Origin: Zetaproteobacteria bacterium
Lineage (GTDB): Bacteria > Pseudomonadota > Zetaproteobacteria > Mariprofundales > Mariprofundaceae
Assembly (NCBI GenBank): GCA_002753275.1
Contig: PEAA01000018.1
Span: 1 to 39,179 of the forward strand
DNA: 39,179 nucleotides
Direction: 5' to 3'
The notes under the pieces are model-generated. The model worked only from the letters and a program-made list of their open reading frames with translations, was not told the DNA's origin and did not search any database. The position numbers and the translations under genes were made by a program. Positions 16,921 through 24,987 of this stretch are shown here, piece by piece. Position 1 is the first letter of the stretch. Each line of letters opens with the position of its first letter.

Positions 16921-17619
16921 ATGAATGATTTTTTTGCAGCCTTGCGCTGGCTGACACCGATCGCGTTGGGTGAAAAAGAGGCGGAAGAGCAGGAGCCCCC
17001 TGCACTCTCAACAGTGTTGCCGTGGCTGCCCATGGTGGGCATGCTGTTGGGTTTCTCCCTTTTTGCAACGACGGTGGTCACTGCTTTCTTATCTCCGATG
17101 TTGTCAGCACTCTTGGTGCTGGGGGGGTGGTTGTCGCTTGGGGGCATGCGTCATGCGATGGGCTTGGCTTTGACCGTTTCAAACCATGCTTCGCAAGAGG
17201 GTGAGCAGGCTGCTTTTGCAGGAATTTTGTCGTTGATTTTTTTACTGTTGGCAAAGTGGGTGATGTTGACGCTGATCATTGAAGAGGGTGCCTGGGCGGC
17301 ATTGCTGTTGATTCCCGTGTGGACGCTGATCGGTGCGATCTGGTGGGGCAATCATGTCGATGCGGATGCGCAGGGTGATTTAACCGAGATGATGCAGGCT
17401 TCTGATGGCTTGATTGAAAAATATTTGCCGTGGCTGTTTGCCTTGTGGGGCGTTACTTTCTTTGTCACCGATGGTTTGTGGTTGGCTCCTTTGGCGCTTT
17501 ACGGAGTGCTTTGGTTGATGCACCGGATAGGTGGATTGATGCAGATGAAGTTGCTGGGCGCTGGAATTGAAATGTGTGAAGTGATGTTGCTGCTTGCGGT
17601 TTGCATCATGATGGGTTGA
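16921..17619 (+). CDS. CobS-family membrane protein lacking signature aspartates
   Basis: CobS (adenosylcobinamide-GDP ribazoletransferase) joins the lower ligand in cobalamin synthesis. This 232-residue, about six-helix protein follows the CobS plan: FFAALRWLTPIAL start, LPWLPMVGMLLG as in the Y/FPLVG segment, and a C-terminal IGGL...LGAGIEMCEVMLLL matching the GGxTGDxLGAxxE end. However, the family motif LHLDGLADTADG is replaced by LSLGGMRHAMG (residues 71-81), losing all three Asp, and the GGxTGD Asp is also gone. It is therefore probably not an active ribazoletransferase. GAGG at 16909-16912 supports ATG 16921; ATG 16885 would add 12 residues. No other cobalamin gene is adjacent. Confidence 0.68.
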   Translation: MNDFFAALRWLTPIALGEKEAEEQEPPALSTVLPWLPMVGMLLGFSLFATTVVTAFLSPMLSALLVLGGWLSLGGMRHAMGLALTVSNHASQEGEQAAFAGILSLIFLLLAKWVMLTLIIEEGAWAALLLIPVWTLIGAIWWGNHVDADAQGDLTEMMQASDGLIEKYLPWLFALWGVTFFVTDGLWLAPLALYGVLWLMHRIGGLMQMKLLGAGIEMCEVMLLLAVCIMMG

Positions 17620-17663
17620 ACCTCGATGGTATGTAACATCGGAGCGACCCTTGAGGAGATTGT

Positions 17664-19973
17664 GTGAATCTAAAGAAAAATAAGCGTCCAACAAAAAAAC
17701 GCGCCAGCAATGCCAGTCAATCGCTGAGTCATAAGCGTGCCTCTGCAGAGCATGGTGGCAAGCCTGCCAAAGTGGCTTCGCGCAAAGGGCGTCAATATTT
17801 TGCTGCATCAGGTAAACGGGATGGCGATGCGTTTAGCTCGGAACACGGCCAATCCCATCCGCATGGGGAGCGACCACGCGGTGAGCGTTGGCAAGAGCGT
17901 GATCGTAGCAGTGACAAGCCCGCGCAAGGTCGTGTGGCGGGTCGCCATGGGGAGGCTGTTAAGAAGAAGCGCGATGCAAGGGGAACATACGCAAAAGGAA
18001 AAACGGTGGATGAAGCGCATGGCCATCAAGGTTCCAGGGGGAACGAGCGCCCCAGACGCAGCGCTGTGCATGCAAAAACCTGGATAGGTAAAGTCTCGGC
18101 ACATCCCAACGGCTTTGGTTTTGTTGATGTTGAGGGGCGAGAGAAGGGTTTCTTTTTGCCCGTTGATGAGATGCGCCAACTGCTGCATGGTGATGTGGTT
18201 GAGGTACGCGTCATTCATCAACGGGGGCGGGAGTCGGCGGTGGTTGAGCGCATTGTCGAACACGCTTCATCGGAGATTGTCGGACGCTTGGTCAACTATG
18301 GTCGCTTGGCGATGGTTGAGCCGCGTTCAGCACGGATGAAGCAATCGATTGTTGTTGCTGGCAAAGATCGTCTGGATGCCAATATTGGTGACTGGGTGGT
18401 GGTTGAGATTCAACGCGGTTCCGAACCACTGCGTGGTAAGGTGAAAACGGTGTTGGGCGATGTGAATCGCCCTTCAGCGTTGATTGAGTTGGTGATTGGC
18501 GAGCTTTCTTTGCCGGTTGAGTTTCCGGCACCCGTGGTTAAACAAGCCGCTGCCATTGCTCCCATTGTCTCTGAAAAAGATAAGATGGGCCGTTTGGACT
18601 TAACCCATCTCCCTTTTGTTACAATTGATGGCGAGGATGCGAAAGATTTTGATGATGCTATCTGTGTGCAGGCGCGCGGCGATGGTTTTGAGGCGTGGGT
18701 AGCGATTGCTGATGTTGCCCATTATGTGCGGGCAGGTACGCCGCTTGATATGGAGGCACAGTCGCGTTCCAACTCTTTCTATTTTCCCGATCGCGTTCTG
18801 CCGATGTTGCCGGAATCGCTTTCCAACGGGCTCTGCTCTCTCAATGAAGGCGTTGATCGTTTGACGATGGTGGCTCGGCTTCGTTTTGATGTGGGTGGAC
18901 GGCAGCGTTCTGCCCGTTTTTATAATGGGGTTATCTGTTCACGGGCGCGTTTGACCTATGGCAAGGTGGCGCGCTGGCTTGAAGATCATGAAGAGGATGC
19001 GGTTCCATCTGCTGAGTTGCGTAGCATGTTGCTTGATGCGGCACGACTCTACCAGATGTTGTTCAAACGCCGTGGCCAGCGTGGTGCACTTGATCTTGAT
19101 GTGCCTGAAACGCGGGCGTTGATCGAAAATGAACAGGTTGTTTCAATCAATGAATCGCCGCGAAATACTGCCCATCGATTGATTGAAGAGATGATGTTGG
19201 CGGCCAATACCGCCGTGGCAAGCTACTTCGCAGAGCAAGAGCAGCCGCTTCTCTACCGTGTTCACCCCGCACCGGAGCGTGAAAAGATTGAGACCCTCAA
19301 TGCCTTTTTAAAACCGTATGATATGTTTGTTCCGCTGGGTAAGGCGGGCTCGGCAACACCTGCTGATGTGCAAGGCGTGCTGGAGCGTAGTTCACACTTG
19401 CCGATGGCCCATGTGTTGCAAAAATTGGTGTTGCGCTCGATGCAGCAGGCAAAATATACCCCGCTTAATGAGGGGCACTTTGGCTTGGCATATCAGCGTT
19501 ATTGTCACTTTACAAGCCCCATTCGGCGTTATGCTGATCTGGTTACCCATCGTTCATTGAAGGTGTTGCTTGAGCATGGCAAGGGTGGTGCGAGCGAAGA
19601 GTCGTTGCGCGCCATTGGTGAGCATGCCTCGACGCAAGAGCGTAAACAGCAGCGTGCGGAGTGGGATGTTCAGGCGATGCTTGCAGCGCTTTATCATCAA
19701 AAGGATATTGGTGAAGTCTTGCAGGCAAGGGTTTCGGGACTGAGTAAACGGCGGATCTTTTTTGAGTTGCAGCAGACCTTGGCGGAGGCTTCGGTTTCGT
19801 TGGATCTGCTGGCGGGGGCGTATGACCTTGATGAGATCAATCACTGTTTGATTGCGCGTCGTAGTGGGCATATTGCCTTCTCGTTGGGAGATGAGGTCGC
19901 TGTGCAGATTGATTCAACCGATCCGGTGCGCGGATTGATCAATGTGTCGATGGTTCCGAAAACAGATGAATAA
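17664..19973 (+). CDS. rnr: Ribonuclease R
   Basis: RNase R is a processive 3'-5' exoribonuclease that degrades structured RNA. The 769-residue product starts at a GTG with GAGGAG five bases upstream. Residues 1-140 are an unusually Lys/Arg/His/Gly-rich, low-complexity segment that replaces the winged-helix N-terminus of the E. coli enzyme. Then come cold-shock domains (VSAHPNGFGFV), the RNB catalytic core with D322 and neighbours in TIDGEDAKDFDDAI and QRYCHFTSPIRRYADL, and a C-terminal S1 domain (EVLQARVSGLSKRRIFFEL). The basic tail that E. coli carries at the C-terminus is absent here. A paralogous RNase II is less likely given the length and cold-shock domains. Confidence 0.93.
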   Translation: MNLKKNKRPTKKRASNASQSLSHKRASAEHGGKPAKVASRKGRQYFAASGKRDGDAFSSEHGQSHPHGERPRGERWQERDRSSDKPAQGRVAGRHGEAVKKKRDARGTYAKGKTVDEAHGHQGSRGNERPRRSAVHAKTWIGKVSAHPNGFGFVDVEGREKGFFLPVDEMRQLLHGDVVEVRVIHQRGRESAVVERIVEHASSEIVGRLVNYGRLAMVEPRSARMKQSIVVAGKDRLDANIGDWVVVEIQRGSEPLRGKVKTVLGDVNRPSALIELVIGELSLPVEFPAPVVKQAAAIAPIVSEKDKMGRLDLTHLPFVTIDGEDAKDFDDAICVQARGDGFEAWVAIADVAHYVRAGTPLDMEAQSRSNSFYFPDRVLPMLPESLSNGLCSLNEGVDRLTMVARLRFDVGGRQRSARFYNGVICSRARLTYGKVARWLEDHEEDAVPSAELRSMLLDAARLYQMLFKRRGQRGALDLDVPETRALIENEQVVSINESPRNTAHRLIEEMMLAANTAVASYFAEQEQPLLYRVHPAPEREKIETLNAFLKPYDMFVPLGKAGSATPADVQGVLERSSHLPMAHVLQKLVLRSMQQAKYTPLNEGHFGLAYQRYCHFTSPIRRYADLVTHRSLKVLLEHGKGGASEESLRAIGEHASTQERKQQRAEWDVQAMLAALYHQKDIGEVLQARVSGLSKRRIFFELQQTLAEASVSLDLLAGAYDLDEINHCLIARRSGHIAFSLGDEVAVQIDSTDPVRGLINVSMVPKTDE

Positions 19974-20010
19974 TCTGGTTGAGGAGTCGTAAAGGGTGGT
20001 GTTTTTATAA

Positions 20011-21771
20011 ATGTCTTATGTTGTTTTAGCGAGAAAGTGGCGGCCAAAACGCTTTGCTGACCTTGTCGGTCAAGATGTGGTGGTTCGCACACTGACACAG
20101 ATGTTGCTTTCCAGGCAGTTGCCGCATGCCTTTCTCTTGACGGGGATTCGTGGGGTCGGGAAAACCACCATTGCCCGTTTGATGGCGATGGCGGTCAATT
20201 GTGTTCAGTCCAATGATGCGGAGCCTTGTGGCCACTGCTCTGCATGTGTGACGATTGCGCAGGGAAAGAGCCTCGATGTTCAGGAGATGGATGCAGCAAG
20301 CCATACCAGTGTCGATGACATTCGTGAAATTTTAGAGGGTGTGCGTTATCCTGCGGTGAATCTCCCCCATAAAGTTTATATTATTGATGAAGCGCACATG
20401 CTGAGTAAGAGCGCTTTTAATGCGCTGCTCAAAACGCTGGAAGAGCCGCCAGAGCGGGTTCTTTTTATTTTGGCAACCACGGAGTCGGACAAGTTGCCGG
20501 TCACGGTGCGTTCGCGTTGCCAACGCTTTGATTTGCGCCGTTTGGGGCAAGATGAAATTATCGACTATTTGGATTATGTGTTGCGGCAAGAGTCGATTGC
20601 GGCTGAAAAAGCGGCGCTGCAACGGATTGCGCAATCGGCCGATGGCAGTGTGCGTGATGCCCTTTCATTAACCGAACGGGTGCTCGCCTATTCGCGTCAA
20701 TCCATTGATTTGCATGCGGTTGAGGCATCACTTGGATTGGTGGGGCATCAGTTGATTCGTGCCTTGGCGGAGCCTTTGTTGGCGGCCAATGCCGCGTTAT
20801 CGTTGCAAGTGTTGCGTTATGCGATGGCAACAGGTCACTCAACGCGCGCTTTGTTACAATCGTTACTTGCGTTGCTGCATCAATTGTCATGTGTGCAGGT
20901 GGTGCCGCAACTTTTGAATGATGAAGTGGATCAAGCGCATCGTGACTGGCTGCAAGCATGGGCGGCATGTTGGGATGGCAAAGATCTGGATGTGCGTTAT
21001 CAGGTATTGTTGCAAGCGTTGCGAGATTTAAGTTTGAGTGATGAACGGCGCAGTGCGGAGATGGTTGTGTTGCGTTTATGTCATCTGGGTGGGTTGTCAC
21101 AACCTAAGGGGGTGCTGCCACCGTTGAGTCCGATGATAAACATGGATGTAGAGCCTAAAAAAAAAATAGCGGATAGGGATGTTGCCCGTGGTGAGCGCGT
21201 CAGTGCGCCTGCCATGGTTGATGACTTGGCGGGTGAAGTTCGCGTCAATGTGATTGAACCTGTGTTGGATTCGATGCCACTTGCGCTGTTGGAGGTGTGT
21301 GAAAGTGTTGTCGAAGATGCGATTGAGAAGCCCTTGACCGAGGAGGTCAAAGCAGAGGTTGCTGCATCGACAAGTAAAAAGTCATACGGTTTTGGATCAT
21401 GGCATGAGGTGCTGGAAGCGTATGCGCAGATTCGACCGATGGAATCAGCGATGCTTGAGCAGGTGGGCTTGCTCTCTTTTTCAGAAAATGAGGTGCATTT
21501 GGCCTTGAGTAAACATCAGCAGGAGTTGATCACGCCGATTGAACGGATCACCTTTGCCGAGTGGTTGGGGCGCGATGTCATCTGGGATGAGGCAAGTTTT
21601 TCCCATAGCCAAGTAGAGAGCCTTGCTGTGACCAAAGCACGCGAAGCAAAAGCCTTTCAAGAAAATTTGCGCCGAGAAGCGGAAGAAGATCCCCATGTGC
21701 AAGGATTGATGGCGACGCTGGATTGTACATTGCGCGATGTCCGCATGGCCAGTGGTGCGGAAGAGTTGTAA
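20011..21771 (+). CDS. dnaX: DNA polymerase III subunits gamma and tau
   Basis: DnaX is the AAA+ motor of the clamp loader. Full-length tau is 586 residues. The N-terminus shows a Walker A (GIRGVGKTTIARL), a four-Cys zinc module (CGHCSAC plus an earlier C), Walker B DEAHMLSKSAFNALLKTLEEPP and sensor SRCQRFDLRRL. Domain III extends to about residue 370. A linker with an A10 tract at codons 383-386 leads to the tau-specific C-terminal part, which would contact the polymerase core and helicase. Slippage at the A10 would make a gamma form of about 385-388 residues. It is followed by ybaB and recR, the classic dnaX-ybaB-recR order. Confidence 0.96.
   Translation: MSYVVLARKWRPKRFADLVGQDVVVRTLTQMLLSRQLPHAFLLTGIRGVGKTTIARLMAMAVNCVQSNDAEPCGHCSACVTIAQGKSLDVQEMDAASHTSVDDIREILEGVRYPAVNLPHKVYIIDEAHMLSKSAFNALLKTLEEPPERVLFILATTESDKLPVTVRSRCQRFDLRRLGQDEIIDYLDYVLRQESIAAEKAALQRIAQSADGSVRDALSLTERVLAYSRQSIDLHAVEASLGLVGHQLIRALAEPLLAANAALSLQVLRYAMATGHSTRALLQSLLALLHQLSCVQVVPQLLNDEVDQAHRDWLQAWAACWDGKDLDVRYQVLLQALRDLSLSDERRSAEMVVLRLCHLGGLSQPKGVLPPLSPMINMDVEPKKKIADRDVARGERVSAPAMVDDLAGEVRVNVIEPVLDSMPLALLEVCESVVEDAIEKPLTEEVKAEVAASTSKKSYGFGSWHEVLEAYAQIRPMESAMLEQVGLLSFSENEVHLALSKHQQELITPIERITFAEWLGRDVIWDEASFSHSQVESLAVTKAREAKAFQENLRREAEEDPHVQGLMATLDCTLRDVRMASGAEEL
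21157..21176 (+). other. Probable slippage site producing DnaX gamma
   Basis: Ten consecutive A (21157-21166) encode K383-K385 and the start of I386. One A fewer gives an immediate TAG (21167-21169). A -1 ribosomal shift, or one extra A, gives Asn-Ser-Gly then TAG (21174-21176). Both alternative frames therefore stop within four codons, exactly at the expected domain III/IV boundary. E. coli uses an AAAAAAG ribosomal frameshift and Thermus uses an A9 transcriptional slip for the same purpose. A small GCGC-GTCAGT-GCGC stem lies about 30 bases downstream. Confidence 0.7.
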
Positions 21772-21805
21772 GTCAATTTGTTGGATATTAAATCAGGAGT
21801 AGGTT

Positions 21806-22120
21806 GTGAATATTGGTAAAATGATGAAGCAGGCGAAAGAGTTGCAAGAAAATATGAAAAAAATGCAAGAAAACTTGGCCGATATGGAAGTGGTCGGAGA
21901 GTCTGGTGGCGGTATGGTCAAGGTGACGATGCGCGGCGATCACTCGGTGCGTTCACTTCAGATTGAAGATGAGGTGTGGGCGGATCAAGACCGTGATTTG
22001 ATCGAAGATTTAATCGTTGCTGCGATGAACCAGGCGAGTCAGGCCGTCTCTAATGCTGTGAAAGAGAAGCAGAAAGAGATGATGGCAGGGCTGCCTATTC
22101 CACCAGGATTCTCTTTGTAA
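21806..22120 (+). CDS. ybaB: YbaB/EbfC nucleoid-associated protein
   Basis: This small DNA-binding dimer coats DNA with little specificity and accompanies recR in most bacteria. The 104-residue product starts MNIGKMMKQAKELQENMKKM and has the family's central GGGMVKVTMRGDHSVRSLQI and the tail MAGLPIPPGFSL. The start is a GTG with AGGAG six bases upstream. Its stop overlaps the recR start by one base (TAATG). Confidence 0.95.
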   Translation: MNIGKMMKQAKELQENMKKMQENLADMEVVGESGGGMVKVTMRGDHSVRSLQIEDEVWADQDRDLIEDLIVAAMNQASQAVSNAVKEKQKEMMAGLPIPPGFSL

Positions 22121-22755
22121 TGTTGAGTTATGAGGGTGTGCCAGCACCGCTTGCGCATCTGATTGAGCAGTTGAGTGGGTTGCCTGGCATTGGTCCAAAG
22201 AGTGCGATGCGGTTGGGGTTGAACCTGCTTGCCAAGGAGCCGACGCAGGTGCAACAACTTGCTTCGGCATTGGCTGAATTGCATCAGTCGATGGGTTTTT
22301 GTGAGGTGTGCGGCTGTTTTTCGGAGCATAATCACTGCTTGATTTGCAATGATCATCGCCGGGACCACCGTGTTATTTGTGTGGTTGAGCAGCCGGTTGA
22401 TGTATTGATGTTGGAGCGGAGCAAAACCTTTTCGGGCGTGTACCATGTGTTGCATGGTCGTTTGTCACCGATGGATGGGGTGGGGGAGTCTCAGTTGACC
22501 TTTGCCGCATTGGCGATGCGATTGGCGCAAAAGGATGTTGCGGAGCTGATTTTGGCGACCAGTGCCACCGTTGATGGCGAAGCAACGGCCCATTATATTT
22601 CACAACGCTTTCATGCCGTGCCAGGGGTCAATATTTCACGCATCGCCCGTGGGGTTCCCGAAGGTGGGGAACTGGAGTATGTCGATGAATATACCTTGGC
22701 GCGGGCACTGTCTCAGCGCACCCGTTGGCAAGGAAGTGGTACGAATGTTCTTTGA
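22120..22755 (+). CDS. recR: Recombination mediator protein RecR
   Basis: RecR works with RecO and RecF to load RecA on SSB-coated gaps. The 211-residue product has the helix-hairpin-helix LPGIGPKSAMRL near residue 24, a four-Cys zinc finger (CEVCGCFSEHNHCLIC), a Toprim domain (ICVVEQPVDVLMLE) and the C-terminal RIARGVPEGGELEYVDE. It overlaps ybaB by one base and yggS by 11 bases. Confidence 0.97.
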   Translation: MLSYEGVPAPLAHLIEQLSGLPGIGPKSAMRLGLNLLAKEPTQVQQLASALAELHQSMGFCEVCGCFSEHNHCLICNDHRRDHRVICVVEQPVDVLMLERSKTFSGVYHVLHGRLSPMDGVGESQLTFAALAMRLAQKDVAELILATSATVDGEATAHYISQRFHAVPGVNISRIARGVPEGGELEYVDEYTLARALSQRTRWQGSGTNVL

Positions 22756-23392
22756 TTATTGGCAATCGCTACAGCAGCAGTGCGCCGATCATGGGGCGAA
22801 GTTGATTGCTGTGTCGAAGTATACGGATACCGCTTCGATTGAGCAGGTGGCTTCGTTCGGGCAGCGTGACTTTGCGGAATCGCGCCCGCAGCAATTGCGT
22901 GATCGTGCGCTGGCTTACCCCAATTTGCGTTGGCACATGATTGGCCATTTGCAAAAGAATAAAGCCAAATATATCGGTCAGTATGCGGCAATGTGGCATA
23001 GCTTGGTTGATTTGGAGACGGCCATCGCGGTCAATAAAAGCGTGCCTTTGGGGCAGATATTGCCCGTTCTCATTCAAGTGGATATTTCCGGTGAAGCCCA
23101 AAAGCAGGGGGTGGATGGCTCGGATGTTGCGGCACTTTATGCGGCATTGCAAAGGGAGTGCCCCGCCCTCATCGTAGTCGGCTTGATGGGAATGGCGGCG
23201 GATGCGGATGTTGAAAGTGTGCGCGCCAGCTTCCGCACTTTGCGTCAATTGCGCAACCATTGGATCGATCAAGGTCTCTTTCAGCCGGTGTGCCATGAAC
23301 TCTCGATGGGGATGAGTGGTGATTATCAAATTGCTATGGAAGAGGGTGCAACTATGGTTAGGATAGGCAGTATCTTGTTTCGCGATGCGTAA
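22745..23392 (+). CDS. yggS: YggS/PLPBP pyridoxal-phosphate homeostasis protein
   Basis: This single-domain TIM-barrel protein carries PLP and balances B6 and amino-acid pools without known catalysis. The 215-residue product (ATG 22745, preceded by GGAAG) has PLP lysine K25 in LIAVSKYTD, then FAESRPQQLRDR, WHMIGHLQKNKAK, HSLVDLETA, LIQVDISGEAQKQG, and the C-terminal LSMGMSGDYQIAMEEGATMVRIGS. The open frame extends upstream inside recR, but that part does not match the family. proC, yggT and yggU follow, a frequent grouping. Confidence 0.95.
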   Translation: MFFDYWQSLQQQCADHGAKLIAVSKYTDTASIEQVASFGQRDFAESRPQQLRDRALAYPNLRWHMIGHLQKNKAKYIGQYAAMWHSLVDLETAIAVNKSVPLGQILPVLIQVDISGEAQKQGVDGSDVAALYAALQRECPALIVVGLMGMAADADVESVRASFRTLRQLRNHWIDQGLFQPVCHELSMGMSGDYQIAMEEGATMVRIGSILFRDA

Positions 23393-23470
23393 ACAGTAGG
23401 GTTGGTAAGAGTTGATTGGCTATCAATTGGTTGAATCATTTTAGATGTTGGCGATGGAGCGTATGATTGC

Positions 23471-24286
23471 ATGAAACCGTTTTCTGAATTAAAAATTACC
23501 TTTATTGGCAGTGGAAATATGGCCGAAGCTTTGGTCTCTGGCTTGGTGCATGCAGGGCACGATGCCGCTTCATTGATCACAACAGATGTTGATGCAGCAA
23601 GACTCACCATGATGCATGAGATGTATGGCGTGCATACGCTGCAAGAGAATGCCAAAGCGGTAGAGTCCGCAGATGTCGTTCTTTTGGCCGTAAAGCCGCA
23701 AAAAATGGCGGAAGTGGTTCCTCTGCTTGCTCACCGTATTCAATCGGGTGCAACGGTGATCAGTATCGCTGCCGGCACAAGTGTGAAATCACTGCGAGGC
23801 TGGTTGTCCACAGCTGGAGATGCGTTGGTGCGGGTGATGCCCAATACACCGGCCTTGGTGGGTGAGGGTATGTCGGTGATGTATAGCGATGTTCAAGATG
23901 CGATCCACCGTGAACGGGCGGAGTATGTTCTGTCAGCCTCTGGAAAAACGGCGTGGGTTGAGAGCGAGAGCCATCTGCATACGGTGACAGCACTTTCAGG
24001 TTCTGGCCCAGCCTATATCTTTTTGATTGCAGAAATTATGGAGACCACAGCCATTTCAGCGGGGCTTCCTGCGGAGTTGGCTCGGACATTGACGGCGCAA
24101 ACGATTGTTGGATCAGGTAAAATGCTTGTGGAATCGGGGCGTAGTCCAACAGATTTGAAGAAACAGGTAACCAGTCCTGGCGGAACAACCATGGCTGCAC
24201 TCGACACCATGTATGAGCAGGGATTGCCGGCCGCGATTCGTAAGGGCATGGCAGCAGCGATGAAACGCTCACATGAGTTGGCATAG
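23471..24286 (+). CDS. proC: Pyrroline-5-carboxylate reductase
   Basis: ProC makes the last step of proline biosynthesis with NAD(P)H. The 271-residue product has the N-terminal Rossmann segment ITFIGSGNMAEALVSGL, LLAVKPQKM, ISIAAGTSVKSL, VRVMPNTPALVGEG, and the C-terminal signature region from LSGSGPAYIFLI to TSPGGTT. The preceding 78 bases hold no recognised site. yggT starts two bases after its stop. Confidence 0.97.
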   Translation: MKPFSELKITFIGSGNMAEALVSGLVHAGHDAASLITTDVDAARLTMMHEMYGVHTLQENAKAVESADVVLLAVKPQKMAEVVPLLAHRIQSGATVISIAAGTSVKSLRGWLSTAGDALVRVMPNTPALVGEGMSVMYSDVQDAIHRERAEYVLSASGKTAWVESESHLHTVTALSGSGPAYIFLIAEIMETTAISAGLPAELARTLTAQTIVGSGKMLVESGRSPTDLKKQVTSPGGTTMAALDTMYEQGLPAAIRKGMAAAMKRSHELA

Positions 24287-24288
24287 TT

Positions 24289-24588
24289 ATGTATGTCTTA
24301 GGCTATTTTTTACAAGCCATTGCCGGCATTCTTGATATTGTTTTGACCTTGGCGATGGTGGTGGTGATTGCACGCGCGGTGCTTTCATGGGTGTCGCCAG
24401 ATCCCTATAATCCCATTGTGCGGATGATCAATCAGTTTTCAGAGCCTGTGCTCTATCCCATTCGGCGACGGTTGCCTTACATTGGCGGTATGGATCTCTC
24501 CCCGATGGTGGTGTTGCTGGTGATTTTCTTTTTGCAAAGTTTTCTTGTTAATACCTTGGCGCGTTTCTCGGCATCGTTGATTCATTAA
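24289..24588 (+). CDS. yggT: YggT family membrane protein
   Basis: The 99-residue product has two hydrophobic segments (about residues 5-32 and 67-92) separated by the family motif SWVSPDPYNPIVRMINQFSE and YPIRRRLP. YggT proteins are linked to osmotic or division-related membrane functions, with no established biochemistry. Tight spacing after proC and before yggU indicates one operon. Confidence 0.92.
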   Translation: MYVLGYFLQAIAGILDIVLTLAMVVVIARAVLSWVSPDPYNPIVRMINQFSEPVLYPIRRRLPYIGGMDLSPMVVLLVIFFLQSFLVNTLARFSASLIH

Positions 24589-24606
24589 TTCCTACAGTCG
24601 AGTCTA

Positions 24607-24939
24607 ATGCGATCGATGGTACTTCCCGAAGGGTTAATCGTTACATCTGCCGATGGTATCTATCTTCGGGTGCATGTTCAGCCAGGTGCGAAGCGGGTTC
24701 AGGTGTGTGGTATTCATGGAGATGCCCTGAAAATCGCGGTCAATGAAGCTCCACAGCAGGGGCGAGCCAATGATGCGGTGATTGCTTTTATGGCGAAAAC
24801 ATTGGGGTTGCGTAAGGGGGATATTGCCGTGGTTTCAGGGCACACTTCACGCAGTAAACGGTTATTGGTTCGAGAAATTTCAGAGGTTGATTTATTGTGC
24901 ATCTTGGCGCCCATCGTGCGGGATGAGCGTGCCAGTTAA
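24607..24939 (+). CDS. yggU: DUF167/YggU family protein
   Basis: The 110-residue product shows the DUF167 features: LRVHVQPGAKR, IHGDALKIAVNEAPQQGRANDAVI, and DIAVVSGHTSRSKRLLV. The family is small, soluble and of unknown function, commonly following yggT. The start could be ATG 24607 or ATG 24616. It ends the plus-strand operon, and the convergent gene ends 48 bases later. Confidence 0.92.
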   Translation: MRSMVLPEGLIVTSADGIYLRVHVQPGAKRVQVCGIHGDALKIAVNEAPQQGRANDAVIAFMAKTLGLRKGDIAVVSGHTSRSKRLLVREISEVDLLCILAPIVRDERAS

Positions 24940-24987
24940 GGAAGCGAAGCGGGCTTCACCTCCTTGAACATTGGCGAATATTTTTCT

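Noticed and set aside
20558-21100. 180-codon minus-strand frame inside dnaX
   Set aside because: His/Pro/Thr-rich composition typical of antisense shadows, with no family features.
22562-22744. Long N-terminal extension of yggS
   Set aside because: It overlaps the recR Toprim/C-terminal coding sequence in another frame; the family start fits ATG 22745 with a good ribosome-binding site.
24941-24957. GAAGC...GCTTC hairpin after yggU
   Set aside because: Only five pairs and no T run on either strand, so a terminator call is not supported.
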